From Umbilicaria muhlenbergii (Eukaryota; Ascomycota; Lecanoromycetes; Umbilicariales; Umbilicariaceae): 64,000 nt of DNA. The stretch's first letter is position 1, and the number at the start of each line of letters is the position of its first letter. Under the pieces are notes generated by a model. It saw only the letters and a program-made list of their open reading frames with translations, was not told where the DNA came from and did not search any database. The position numbers and the translations under genes are program-made. The DNA is taken from the NCBI GenBank assembly GCA_000611775.1, contig KK106985.1, positions 911,982 through 975,981 on the forward strand, in the 5' to 3' direction. Positions 20,446 to 32,340 of the stretch are shown here, piece by piece.

Positions 20446-21259
20446 CTTGGATGGTTGTTGCTATGGATGCGTGGGTGGGGTTTTTCCGGAGGATATGTAG
20501 AAGAGTGTAGAGGAAGTGTAGAGGATGTATAAAGGATGTGTCACGATAATAAAAATGAAATTAAAATGCTTGCCGTGGGCCGAAATATAAGGTAAGGTAG
20601 GTAAGGTAAGGTACCTTAGGATGGACAAGTGCAAGTGCCCCGGAGCACGATGCGGTCATGGGAGGTACCTGACGTCATTGCATGCTAAGGCATTTTGCCT
20701 TTTCGTTTCGCTGTCTTCTTCCCACCAAGAGGTTCAGACAGGCGGGCACGGCCGGCAATAAGAGAAGTGACTGTTCTCAGACATTTTGAAAGCCTACCTG
20801 TACCCACATGCTTGTTGATCGGAATCAGACTCCGAGGGTGATGGTAGTGGGGCCGAGCGGGGTTTCGATGGTGGGGTTGCGAACCGCGGAGCAATGATAC
20901 TGGGGTGTCAAGGTAAGACGATGCATGATGGCTGCGAGACGGCCGATCCTTGTCGGAAGCGGGCCTTGGTAGGCGCGCTATCCTACCGCTGAAGCTCGTC
21001 GCAGGAGGCCTCCAGACGAGCGTCAGGATTCAGAATCATGCTCCCTCAGGAGGTGTCTCCGGAAAGCTCGTGCACATGGTCATGAGACTACCTCTCGTTT
21101 CTCGTGTTGATGATACTTTGGATCTAGTGTGATGGAAGCCCTTGCACGCCAGGTGCTACGGTTGATGAAGTATACAGAATGTATTCGGATTTATAGATAT
21201 AAGTCGAGAGATACTCTACGTTTCGCTGCTATATCGAACACCTCTATCTGTACTCCTCG
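20446..21259. other. Upstream region of dehydrogenase, with GGTAAGGTACC cluster
   Basis: 814 bp. Contains TAAGGTAAGGTAGGTAAGGT continuing to GGTACCTTAGG at 20588-20620, related to the palindrome cluster at 18.3 kb. No gene recognised. Confidence 0.6.
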
Positions 21260-24200
21260 TCACAACATCCGATCAAGCCCACTCCGTGCGTTGACAGCTG
21301 TAGCCATGTGCCATGGCAAAACTCCCCTGGCCGGATCAACCAGCCCTCGTATCCTCGCCAAGGTGCCCAGACCATGATACATATTCAGAACATCTTTCAA
21401 CTGTACATGATACGGTCTCTGTGCATGAAGTAGATTTACACCCATGCTCACCAACCCATCCTCATCCCTCGGCCCCGCCCTTTTGATGAGGTACCCGCTA
21501 GCTAGAGCAGGCCGGTACTCGAACAATGACGCCGCGCTATTGAGAGGCTGCGCGAGGATTACACCCCATGTTTCATCGGTGCTGTTGATCAGGCGCGCGT
21601 TGATGTCGGCATCGATATGTTGGTCGCCCGACATGGTTGGGACGGCGCCGGGAGTGGGCGCATGGCTCAATAGTTCAGGTGATGTGGCATTCGCTAGTGG
21701 TGTCGAGACAGGGCTTGCGTACATGCCTAAATGAGTGTCGGAACCTGCATTTGTGCTCAGGCTTGTCGAAGCATGAGCCGGGAACGAAAGGGAGGGACTC
21801 GTGTCGATAGACGACAGTGCCAGGAGAGGCGAAAGGTCTGTGGTTTGCGCGGCCAGCGATATCCATGCTTGGGGCTGATGAGTACTTGAGAAGCAATGCC
21901 AGCAGCAGGCGCACTTACTTTGGATCTCCTCTGTCGGTATTGCCCCGTCTCGTACAATCAGGATACGCCGAGCAACCTTTCTAGCCCGGACGATGTCGAC
22001 CGTAGTCTCCCAGATCTCCTTGGCGATCTCCGAGAAAGACCGCCGGACATCATTGGTACCTCTACATAGACCATATGATGCGCTCCATTGTTGAGCCCCG
22101 AGGCTATCGGTCCAGGCGGCTGAAAGCCATCCGTTACCGCTTTTATACGAGTAGCCTACATGCAAGCATCTGTCCGTGTGTAGTAGTGATGAAGCAGGTT
22201 CTGTCGTCAGGCTAAACTCAATGGTCCTTGGTAACTTCTCTGCCAACTGCACCGCTGGCGCAGACCTCAACATCTCATCCTGTTCTTCCGGTGCGTCAGG
22301 CACACATCTGTCGTAGACCTCAAACGCCAATCTCCGGTATTCCGCTGGTAATGGCATCGCTATGTTTTCTTTCGAGGTTATGAAGCCTTCGGGCACTATC
22401 TGAAGGACCAAATCGCTTGGGTTGTCCAGCTGCTGGACCTGCGGCGCGGAGATATAGGCTTGAAACATCCCCAGGAAAGCCGCACACAGTTCTGGTAGAG
22501 CCCTCGACTCACCAAATGTATCTACCATATACACAACGATGTTTTGCCCCTGTGTTGGATTCCTGGATAAGGACTTGCCTGCAGCGAAGCGTGTAAGTAA
22601 CGGGATAATTCGAAGCGTTTGGGAGCCTGGGGAGTCCGTACCTAAGTCTTCGCACACAGACTCGACTGCTTGGACGAAATCTTCCGGCACTGGCCGAGTC
22701 GCACCGTCCTGGCCTTCAAACTTTGTCTTCACAGGTACAAGGCCGTCCCCGGGTCCATTTATATTCAAACCTCGCTTGTGTGCACCAAGCTTGCAACCAT
22801 CGTAAACACTGCCCAGCATATCAAGGAAGGTGTCCACGCTGCGCTGTACACCGTCATTGGAAAAGTAGATGCAATAAGCACTGATCTCTTTGGGGCCATG
22901 ACAAGGACCGAGACCGAGAGTCTCCCAGAACGGATATGCGGACGGGAGGACTTCCATCGATTTTGCAGTCCGTTGAACACGAATATAGGGCACCTGCATC
23001 TTGGAGATACCATGTTGGGTGTTTGCTCGCAATAAGCCGTGACTGGGAAGAGTCGGCCTCCTCTGTTCCGATCGAACGACAGGCTTTGCAACCACGGATT
23101 CCTCCAAGGTTTGTACGCCTATCTCAGCATAAGACTTCAAGTCACACTGCTCGCGGTTCGGAAACAGGGTTGAAATGATTCTTGCCAGGGGCTCTTCGTC
23201 TGGCGTAGAGTGGCCGGTAGAAATTAGCTTGTAGTTTTTCGGCGAAGCGACCATTGGAGGACGCACGGTGCCTCGGGAAGCCAGCTGATCTGCCAGTATC
23301 TGGGCCAGCTGCATGTATTCGCTACCGTTGAGCGTCTCGATGTTTGTGCTGGGAGCTTTCAGTCTTCTGACAGCAGCCATGGAGAGCTCGCCAATAGGAA
23401 TAGCAAGGTCATGGATCGAGTTTGACACCAAGGTACTTGGTTCTGGATACGCGAGTTCATCGTCTGACGCATCGGATGCGTATCCAGTGCGAAGGGAAGG
23501 GCTAACCATAAGATCGTCAGCATAATCCAACCCACGCTTCCGCTTTTTCGAGCGAAGTGCGCCGCGGTTGGGCGTCTCCGCAGTGCCGGGGCTTGCGATA
23601 CTAAGATCTCCCTGCAATTTAAGGTATGACTCTTCATCCTCAGTAGTATCTGAATCCGTAGTATTGTTGTCCCATGTTACTTCCGGATGACCTGGTGATT
23701 GCGGAGAAGTGTTATCCGATATTGTAAGAGAGTTGCCCTGCTGGATGGATACCTCAGGTTTGCAGCGTGGGCGAAGCCCTAGTCGCGGAATTGAATTCCC
23801 AAGCAGGCTTGTCCCGTGCTTTGCGTCGCGATCAAGTGGCGGTTCGGAGGCCTTGAAATCATATCTGCCGTGGTCCGTGTACTTATTATCGTGTATTTGG
23901 GCACTGCGACCTAGAATGACCGGATCAAAAAGACTCCGCTGATGTTGGTCTTGCGTGCTTTCTACTGCTGATGCTGCATGTACGACATCGATCTCTGTCG
24001 TTGAGTCTCTGTCTAAGGTAGAAGACGCATCAAAGCCGGGCTGTACTATCTTCCGCAAGTGTTCTTGGTTTTGGGGAGGGCTCAGGACATCTGTGGCCTC
24101 TACTTGTCCATTGGATGTCTTCCTTGACTGGTCATCTAAAAACCCAGGTTAGACAAACTCATTCAGTGTTCGTTCCGGTTGCCAGCTTACTAGAAGACGA

Positions 24201-26226
24201 GGCGTCTTTATCTGCAACGGATTTGGCCGCTTCATCATTCTTTGAAGGTGTCAAGCTTGGAGCCATCTCATCATTGGCCATATTCTTAACAGTGGTAGGA
24301 TTTCTATGCACGTTCGTAACTAAAACTTCATCGTTGACATGCTTATAATCGTCTACTTCCTTAGTATCAACGTCTGGCTCGTCGAAAAAGCTGAAATCTG
24401 CTTCTGTGAGACCATTTGTTGCAAATGTCTCGGTATCCATTTCTCCAAAGAGATCCTCGTCGTCATTGTTTTCATAATTGCCGGAGCCGAGACCGAAACC
24501 CGAGGGTATTACAGCAGGAGTTGCAGCAACTTGGATGTCTTGTGGCGTATCCACAGCTGTCGCACTCGCTCCCTGCCCAGCTGGTGAAGTTCGAGGATCG
24601 TTGGTAGTAGGCGCACCAGTAGCTTGTGGTTGAAATCCATCCGGTGGAGTTGGATAGACGCCATTGATCGCCTGAGCATCGATGTATTGATTTGTCCGGG
24701 CATATATGTCAGAGATGTCTTCGTCCCCATCCTCAACGCTCGCGATCTCTTTGCTGCGCGCTAGTAGCTCCTTCTCTTGTCTCTTTGACTCTATCGCTGC
24801 CTCCCGCTCGGCTTTGGCTTTAAACCACGTTTCGGCATCAAGTAGTGGATCGTGGGAGAAATCCTCCATTGGTCTAAAGAGCCATGCGGCGTGGTCCGTA
24901 GTCGCTTGTTCCCCGGATTGTTCAAGGAAGAAGCACAGCGCAGCTGGCCATAGTATTGTATCAGTCTTCAGCGTACCTAATTGTACGGTAGTATCGCAGG
25001 CGTCAAGCAAGGTATGAGGGGCCGTCAGTTCGGCCTCGATCCATCGCTCTTGGTCGGATATCGAAACTCCTCTCGCAGCTAAGCAAACTCGAACACGACT
25101 TTTCCACCTCTGGCGACGAAACAGTCGCTGATCAACCGTATGAACTCTATCAATATCGGGCACTACTTCGTCACCCCCGGGTTCCCCAGAGCCCAAGCTA
25201 GGCTCAATCGCACGGAATCTTGCAGGAAAAGAGGATGGAGCTAGTCTTATCTCCCACCCATAAAATGCACCGCTTGTATGATTTGCATCAGTAATAGCAG
25301 TAGAGACTTGGCGAAAATCAACCGGGCTGCTCGGAGACGATGAGATGGTCAGAGATCCGGAAGGGGCCCAATGGACATTAAGCTCGATAGCCTTCAGTCC
25401 TGTCGGCTCATTTTCAAGTACCCAGCCGTCGTTTGAGGCCGGAACCGTAGGGATTCCGATCATAACGTGAGTACCCAACGGTATGTATGCTCCATGGCCA
25501 GCCAATGAGTATGATATTGAGAGAAGCGCCGCGGAAATAAACTTCGAATATATATCCTGATTTTTTTGAGCTGTTCGATCCAACGTATCGACGACACCAG
25601 CCTGAACGTTGCCCGCCGCCCCATCGCTGGTGCCGCTTCTGTCGTGAGCCGCTTTCAATTGCGTAATCAGCTTGTGCGCTGGTTGAATGGTCGGTGTATG
25701 AGCAGTTGCAACACCGGGTTTGGCCTCCACAGCCGCGGGTTGACCTAGAGTAAGTTCCACCGCTCGAAGAGATCCGGCGTCTGTCCCTGAAGAAAGTCAG
25801 GATCATCTCATTACGTTCAGGGCTACTGCTTACTCTTAAGGCCGTGACGTCTCATTGTGTCTACAATTCTACCGTCCTCCTCAGGTGCCACATTGTCCAT
25901 CGGACCTGTGGCACAGAGCCACAACACCCATAGCTTAGATTCGTCTTTATCATAGAGTACATGCCGGCCACTCCGGCGCAGATCCTTTTGTACCCCATAC
26001 ATGGCGTCAGTGGCCTTGCCGAACGTTTCGGCTTGCGGTGACGGTACGGGTGAAGAAGGACCGCTCGTACTTGGTGTTCCTGGCGCTGTCTCTGCGGAGA
26101 AGGTCTCCCAGTAGATGGAGTGCACGCCATCCTCGACAGACATCTAATTAGCATTGATCTGAAACGCTTGAGCCGGTCCCTCACGATTTTGTGCACATTG
26201 GTAAGTGCATTATGCGGGAACTCCAT
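21260..26226 (-). CDS. MED13: Mediator complex subunit 13
   Basis: Predicted 1,586-aa subunit of the Mediator CDK8 kinase module (yeast Ssn2/Srb9), a nuclear co-regulator linking repressors to RNA polymerase II. Exons: 26226-26185, 26131-25834, 25786-24191, 24135-21919 and 21867-21260. The start MEFPHNALTNVHKI joins DGVHSIYWETFSAE, the MED13 N-terminal block. An alternative acceptor 12 nt upstream would add four residues. The C-terminal block has AYPFWETLGLGPCHGPKEI, ICAYCIYF-like YCIYFSN, the SLAAQTTDLSPLLALSSIDT segment and VLNMYHGLGTLARIRGL followed by LPWHMATAV at the end. The middle is acidic and disordered. One intron (21918-21868, 51 nt) is a multiple of three without stops, so read-through is possible. 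Confidence 0.9.
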
Positions 26227-26749
26227 GTCCTAGCAGAGCCTGCTGCTGCCTTTGCTGGTTTGCACTGCAGTAAGGTGAGCCGAAGGCCATTTCCTGCTCC
26301 TCCTCATAGCGCTGATCTTCCGTTGCAAGGGAGAAGAAACTACGAGCTGCAAGCGTTACGGGAAGCCATCAACCCTACGACAAAAGTGGCACGACGCCTA
26401 GACGAGATACAACACAGTCAAGAGCATAGAGGAGATGCGAAGAGTGGGCGGTGGGATCACAGCAGGTCATCATCAGAGGAAGGAGGAGGCATGATCCTCA
26501 AGACCCCGGTGCCTCGGACGCTCCCGTCTGCTACACCCGCGCTAGAGGTTAGCGGCGGGGGGGCGCCCGCAGTCCCTTGCAGCCCTATGCTAGCGGGGGG
26601 GTTAGGATTCTTCTCCAGAAATGTTCAAGTCGATGTTTGCCTCCCAGCCCTCGGCGCTGTCGCAGAGCAACTTGAAGCAGGACTGACTCAGAGGGTGGCG
26701 ACTCAGTCAAGTGAGAAGCGCAAAGAGCCAGAAGGAGCTCAAACCCACA
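26227..26749. promoter_or_regulatory. Divergent promoter region MED13 / ENP2
   Basis: 523 bp between the two start codons. No repeats; an open frame crosses it from 26191 but has no recognisable content. A short G/C run (GGCGGGGGGGCGCC) lies near 26550. Confidence 0.5.
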
Positions 26750-29014
26750 ATGAAGCTCACAACTCATTCCGCCGTCCCTGTCTACACCATCTCTGGCTCG
26801 TCCACCGCTCGGCCTCTACCAGAATGGCTCGCCAGAAAGCGAAAACGCAGTCTGAAAAATGATCCAGAGTTTGCAAACCGCATAGAGCTTCTACAGGATT
26901 TCGAGTTCGAGGAAGCTAGCCAATGCGTGAGGGTCAGCGACGACGGGCAGTGGGTTATGAGCACTGGTAAGATATTTCCAACCCCTAAGCAGCTTATGCT
27001 AGTTACGGAGCTCCTCGCACTGCCTCTTCTGGTCTTTGATCCTTTCACATACTAATGAGTACCTCTCTAAGGGACCTACAAACCTCAAATACATACGCAC
27101 TATCTACCACACCTTTCCTTGTCCTTCGCACGGCACACCGTCTCCCTAAATACTACCTTTCTCCTCCTATCCTCCGACTACTCCAAATCTTTACATCTGC
27201 AAGCGGATCGGTCCATCGAATTCCACACGCCGCAAGGTTGTCACTACACTACTCGAATACCGCGTTATGGTCGGGATCTGAGGTATGACAAAAGGTCGGC
27301 AGAAGCTCTCGTGCCTGCGGTCGGGGTTAATGAGAATGGCAACGGCGAAGTGTACAGACTCAACCTTGAGGTCGGAAGATACATGCGGGGCTACGAGGTT
27401 GATGTTGGTGGGGATGACTTCACCTCCGCTGGTGGAGGCGCGCTGCAAGGTGGTATTGGCACGGGTGCTGTCAACACAGCAGCAATCGCGGAGGAAAGTC
27501 ACAATCTTCTAGCGTTTGGTACATCTATTGGAACAGTTGAGTTCTGGGATTCTAGGTCACGAAGTCGAGTGGGATTGTTAGCAGGGGCAGCACAAGCGGA
27601 CTTGATTGACGGGAAGCAAGAAATTACGGCGTTGGAATTCCACCGTTCTGGTCTCACACTGGCTACGGGTTCCTCAACAGGGCTCATCCATCTCTACGAC
27701 CTTCGATCTCCATGGCCGCTGCTCAAAAAGGACCAGGGCTACGGCTATCCAATACGGGACTTGATCTTCCTCACACCATCAACGGCTTCTCGGGCGCAGG
27801 AAACGGAACCGAAGATACTCTCTGCTGACAAGCGCATCATCAAGATCTGGGACTCTCGCGACGGGTCGCCATGGACGTCTGTCGAGCCTGCGGTAGATCT
27901 AAATTCGGTAGCATGGTGCAAAGACTCAGGGATGCTGCTCACCGCGAATGAAGGTAGACAACAGCATTCGTTCTTCATACCCCAGCTTGGGCCAGCGCCA
28001 AAATGGTGCTCCTTCCTCGATAACCTGGTAGAGGAGATGGCCGAGGATCCGAACGACCCGAACGCATTCACAAGCCAGCGAGCCGGCGACGTCTACGACA
28101 ACTACAAATTCCTGACGATGCAACAGCTCCGCTCGTTGAATCTTGACCACCTGGTCGGGACTACTAGCCTGCTGCGACCATACATGCACGGGTACTTTGT
28201 AGCGCAACGCTTGTACGAAGAAGCGAAGCTGATTGCAGATCCTTTTGTATGGGAAGAAGAAAGGACTAAGAGGGTCAAAGAGAAGATCGACAGCGAGAGG
28301 GAGAGTAGAATACGAGGAAATAAGAAGGTGACGGCCAAGGTCAACAGACGCTTGGCGGAGAAACTACAGGAGAGGGAAGAAAAGAATGAACGCAGACGCG
28401 CCAAGAGAGTCTTGGAGAAGGGCGGAGACGACGATCAGGTCGACGAGCAGCCGGAAGCGGCAGAAGGAGAAGCACACGAGCCAGCGGGCAAGGGCCTCTT
28501 AGCTGATCCTCGATTCGCCAAGTTGTTCCAAGATGAGGACTTCGCCGTGGACGAAAGGTCTCGAGAATTCCAGTCACTCAACCCAAGCACCAAGCCCGAG
28601 GAGGATAGACGCGAGCGCGACCTCACCGCCGTGGAGGAGGAGATGCTAGACGAAAAGCCTGCAAGCTCAGACGACGAGTCAAGCAGTGAACAAGAAGAGG
28701 CAGCACCGAAAGCGAAAGATGAGGGTCGTATCTCATCGGTATCATACAAGCGATCGGGGCACCGGTCACAGCAGCCGCAGATGCGCGTAACTTCTTCGGG
28801 CAAACCACAGCAGGCTCGGGATAGGTCATTCGGATCACGAGCTGTGCAAAACAAGCGGACGAAGAGCGGTGGAGGAGGTGGTGGTGTCGTTGGCGAGAGA
28901 GAAATCACGTTTGCACCAGAGCGAAAAAGCAAAGTAAAAAAGATGCAACGAAATGAAGGGAGGAGAGACAAGGGAAGGAGGAGTGCTAGTGGCAATGTCT
29001 TTCGTAATCTTTGA
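26750..29014 (+). CDS. ENP2: Ribosome biogenesis factor Enp2 (NOL10 family)
   Basis: Predicted 719-aa nucleolar WD40 protein of the small-subunit processome, needed for 18S rRNA maturation. Exons 26750-26966 and 27072-29014; the 105-nt intron joins WVMSTG to TYKPQIHTHYLPHLSL. The ATG at 26750 is chosen because MKLTTHSAVPVYTISG is the conserved family start; the upstream ATG at 26711 is in frame but adds non-conserved residues. The beta-propeller covers roughly residues 30-350 (LAFGTSIGTVEFWDSR, LATGSSTGLIHLYDLRSPWP, KIIKIWD-like IIKIWDSRDG). It is followed by the conserved NUC153 segment (ADPRFAKLFQDEDFAVDE). A basic, disordered tail has a poly-Gly run and KKMQRNEGRR. Intact. Confidence 0.95.
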
Positions 29015-29436
29015 AAAGTCATCCGCCGAGCTTGCTTCGGAACCTTCGTCGAGAGCACGGGGTCGGGAATAGACTATGCCCGAAGGATCTCCCACGTGGA
29101 AGCATCGATCCTTACCCAACCGCGACAGGGTAAGGCGAATGCGGTGTCTTACTTGCCTCAGCCTCATCGCCACTCAATCCCTCCGATGATATGGTAGGGT
29201 AGAGGCGGCTACCGGTCGAAAGGTCTGACGGACGTGTCCAGTGACCCCCCGGATGACCTCGATGTTTGAAAAGAGTGGCAAGACGCCGATTGCTCGTTCG
29301 AACAAGGCAACCGTGAGAGATTATAAATGGGAGCCTAGTGGACATGGCGCCAGTTTCGCGAACGTTCCGTATGAGTGTATGGGTTGGCCAAGTGACATGG
29401 AGGTTGAGAGCAGTGGCGATGGACCATAGATGCAAC
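29015..29436. other. Spacer downstream of ENP2
   Basis: Short frames on both strands (29241-29429 +, 29435-29112 -), none recognised. Confidence 0.5.
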
Positions 29437-29438
29437 TA

Positions 29439-30193
29439 CAGTAAATACTGGTTATAACGAACTTGGCTGTAACGAAAACCTGCTTATAACGAATTGAGGG
29501 GTAAAATCATGAAAATTTAGTATGTAAATTAACGAGAACCTCTGTATAACGAATTCGTTAGATATTGCCAATTCTTGAACTGTGAATTCGTTATAACCAG
29601 TATGGATTCTTCTTCTAGACCAATTGTGATGCCTGCCTTGCAAGGACGAAAACGACGAAAAGCAGTCACCGACGCTCAAAAACAGGAGCTTCGAGCCTAC
29701 TACTATGACGATTCAAATGGAAAACCCTCGTACAAACTCCTTGCAAAGTGGTTTGAAGAAAAGCACAACCACATGCTTGCCAGTTCGACAATCTCTGAAA
29801 TTCTCTCCACACGATACGAACAGCTGGATGTCATCGGCTATAATCCAGTACATATGAAGAATCGATATTGTGGAGCATATTGTGGGACGTTACACTGAAC
29901 GGGAGCAGGAGTCAGATGAGGAAGAACCCCCCCCTATAGAGCCTAAGACATTGGTGGAGGCTTTCAGTGCATTAAAGATTCTACGGACTTACAAAGAAGA
30001 ACAGGAGGACGGTGACAGTGAGCTTATACAATGTCTAAATAGGCAAGAACGTGTGTTGAAAGAACGCAGTAACAAGGGGTTGCGCCAGGTCAAGATTACT
30101 AGTTATTTTACATAGAACCTGGACCTAACGAATCCCTGGTTATAACGAACTTCTTCTCCCAAATTTTCAATTCGTTACAACCAGTATTTACTG
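29439..30193 (+). mobile_element. Tigger/pogo-type DNA transposon, internally deleted (755 bp)
   Basis: The ends are inverted repeats starting CAGTAAATACTGGTTATAACG (left) and, read inward from the right, CAGTAAATACTGGTTGTAACG. They match with one difference over 24 bp. A TA dinucleotide flanks each side (29437-29438 and 30194-30195), the target of Tc1/mariner-pogo elements. TATAACGAA motifs recur inside both ends as subterminal repeats. The interior keeps the N-terminal helix-turn-helix region and a C-terminal tail of the transposase, with the DDE catalytic core deleted, so it cannot move by itself. Confidence 0.9.
29602..30115 (+). pseudogene. Pogo-type transposase remnant (HTH plus C-terminal tail)
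   Basis: From the ATG at 29602: GRKRRKAVTDAQKQELRAYY, then GKPSYKLLAKWFEEK and LASSTISEILSTRYEQLD. This is the CENP-B N-terminal-like helix-turn-helix of pogo/Tigger transposases. The frame ends at 29898. A second frame, 29870-30115, encodes the acidic C-terminal part (ESDEEEPPPIEPKTL, LNRQERVLKERSNKGLRQ, KITSYF). The DNA-cutting core between the two is missing. Confidence 0.85.
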
Positions 30194-30195
30194 TA

Positions 30196-31345
30196 GTCAC
30201 CGCGCCGTGTTTCACCATGGGGTTAATTTAAGACGGATTTGTAGTTTCGGGCTCAAATCGGTCATGCCGTACGATGCAAGATCACGGCCGGCTGCCAATA
30301 GAAGCAGTTGTCCCTTCTGACCCCAAATGGCCTGAAACGATGCATGATAATGTCTGATGCAACTTGGGGGTAAAGCGTGAGCATTTCAGTGTTGCATGAG
30401 CATTCAAAGAAAGCGCGGGCAAAAATAGCTCGGCAGGCTGGAATTGGCAACATTGCAGGGTTTGAAACACCAGCATGAGTGAGATTGAACATCAACATAG
30501 TGCAACCCAAGTCATGATCATCCCAGTCCGGCTCTTCATGATCGGGCGATCTCAAGAGACTATGCAAGACTGTTGTGTCTTGGATTAGGTGGAGCCAAGC
30601 GTACAAATCTCTTCACCCCGATCTCTACGAGGCTGGCGTCGGTGGACGAACAAGGCACTTGTTCTTGAAAATCAAACGGACTAACGGAGGGCAGGAATCA
30701 CCGTGTTGCCGAAGCCGACGATGACAGATGACTGATCACTCGACTCAGCTCACAAGAGTCTGCCGCCATTCCCAAATGCGCTGGCGCTGACGTTGGCGGA
30801 TGGACAAGGTCGGTCTCAGGCTTTGGTAAGGAGGGGACCAAACAAAGGAGGCTGATGAGAGAGGTCCTGTTCTCTCACGCCAACATGACCGACGGGAGAA
30901 CGGCGAATGCAAGTTCAGTGATGCATGATGTCGAGTTGGCTCCGCCTCTCGGTGATTAAGGGGTTCGGACGAGGCGCCTTTGGAAGGAGCCTCGTTCGAA
31001 CCCGTGATGGCTGCCTACTGCGTACCTGCATAGAGAGAGATCATGGGGGTGTGCAAGAGCTTGGATGCAAGTAAGAAACCACAGCCCAGAAAGGCGCTTG
31101 CGACTGTACGGCAGCGACCAGGACAGGCCGGGAGCCAACCAGACAGGCCGAGAGAGGCTGAGGCGGCGTAGCATGAACTCGTCTGGGCTGTAAGGCCAGC
31201 CAACGACATGATGGCGTGCAGGCTGTGGCGACGCCGTCCAGCATCTCTGCTGCTTGTGGTGAGCGCTGAGGGCTGAAGCGCCCGCTGTGGCTGCGCACTC
31301 CCCGCGCGGCCGAAAAGGGGAAAGACCGAAGACCGGAGGCGCGCG
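30196..31345. other. Gene-free spacer
   Basis: About 1.1 kb without a convincing gene. The minus-strand frame 30606-30262 (114 codons) shows no family. A hairpin-rich stretch with GTTCGAACCC near 30995 is not a tRNA. Confidence 0.5.
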
Positions 31346-31515
31346 GGCCAATCACTTCCCACCCCCGCCCGGGTCCTGGCCAATCACTGGCCCGCGAAAT
31401 AATAGCGCAGCTGGTAAACGAGGCACCAACTGGGCGAAGTCATTATTCGTCTGGCGCAGCATCACTCACGCACCAGCTGCCCCTCGATTGGCTCCGTCAC
31501 CAGCACCGCCAATCA
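31346..31515. promoter_or_regulatory. CCAAT-box cluster
   Basis: GGCCAATCACT occurs twice with a 32-bp offset (31346 and 31378). A reverse ATTGG lies at about 31484 and GCCAATCATCC near 31508. Four CCAAT boxes within 170 bp in a GC-rich stretch are typical of a HAP/NF-Y-bound promoter. The nearest downstream gene is the one at 32.3-33.1 kb, which would imply a long leader or a leader intron. Confidence 0.45.
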
Positions 31516-32340
31516 TCCGAGTCCCTTTTCTCTTCTCTGGGCTCGCGGGGGTCGACTGCGCTGGACGTTGCTTACATCTCGTCGTCACGGATAGGGAGGG
31601 GCACAGCCAGCTTGCCAGCTCTCGCCTCTCTTGCGGTGAGCAGTCCAACCTTCGTAGTGTCTGCTGCACCGGGATAAGGTAGCTCACACACCTTTCGCTC
31701 GGCATTAACGTCACGCCACCATCAGTTCAGCGCATTTCGACCAGTAATGGCATACCAACACGCGACCGCGCTGCCTCACAATGCGGTACCTCCTTAGGCT
31801 GCAGCATTGTTCAAGAACGTCAGTTCATTGTGCCTGCAATTAGTACACCGCTGACGCTTGACTGGGCGGGAACACCAACATCTGACGGTGCCAATGCTCG
31901 CTTGCTCTTCGCTGCTGAGTTCGTCCCCTTGCCCACTCTGGTTATGGGAGGGTAAGGGGGGGGCGCATGGGGGGTGGTAGGGATGCTGAGCCTTACTCCG
32001 AGAGAGGTGTGCGTCCCAAGGTATGACTGCATGTTAGGCCAGGCATCCGTCTCGCCAACCTTAATCGTCCATACTGTACAACTCTGCGAATGTTCTTCTA
32101 CTTATACACTCAACCCCCCCCCCCCAATGCATTCATTATTGTCACCGGTCTCAACACTCTCTCTGCTGTGCATTACAACCCAACACGCCCTTGGAACAGG
32201 CAACCTTCGAAGGGACCTTTGCAACATTGTTGCCTGAACACTAGTGCCAAAGTTCAACAGCATATAAGCAGTCTGCTTCCTGCACCTCTTCTCACTATTC
32301 TCATTCGACCACCAAGAGCTTTCACCTCAATCTAGCCAAA

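Noticed and set aside
30990-31015. GTTCGAACCC, tRNA T-arm-like
   Set aside because: No cloverleaf, A box or acceptor pairing around it; it is part of a local hairpin.
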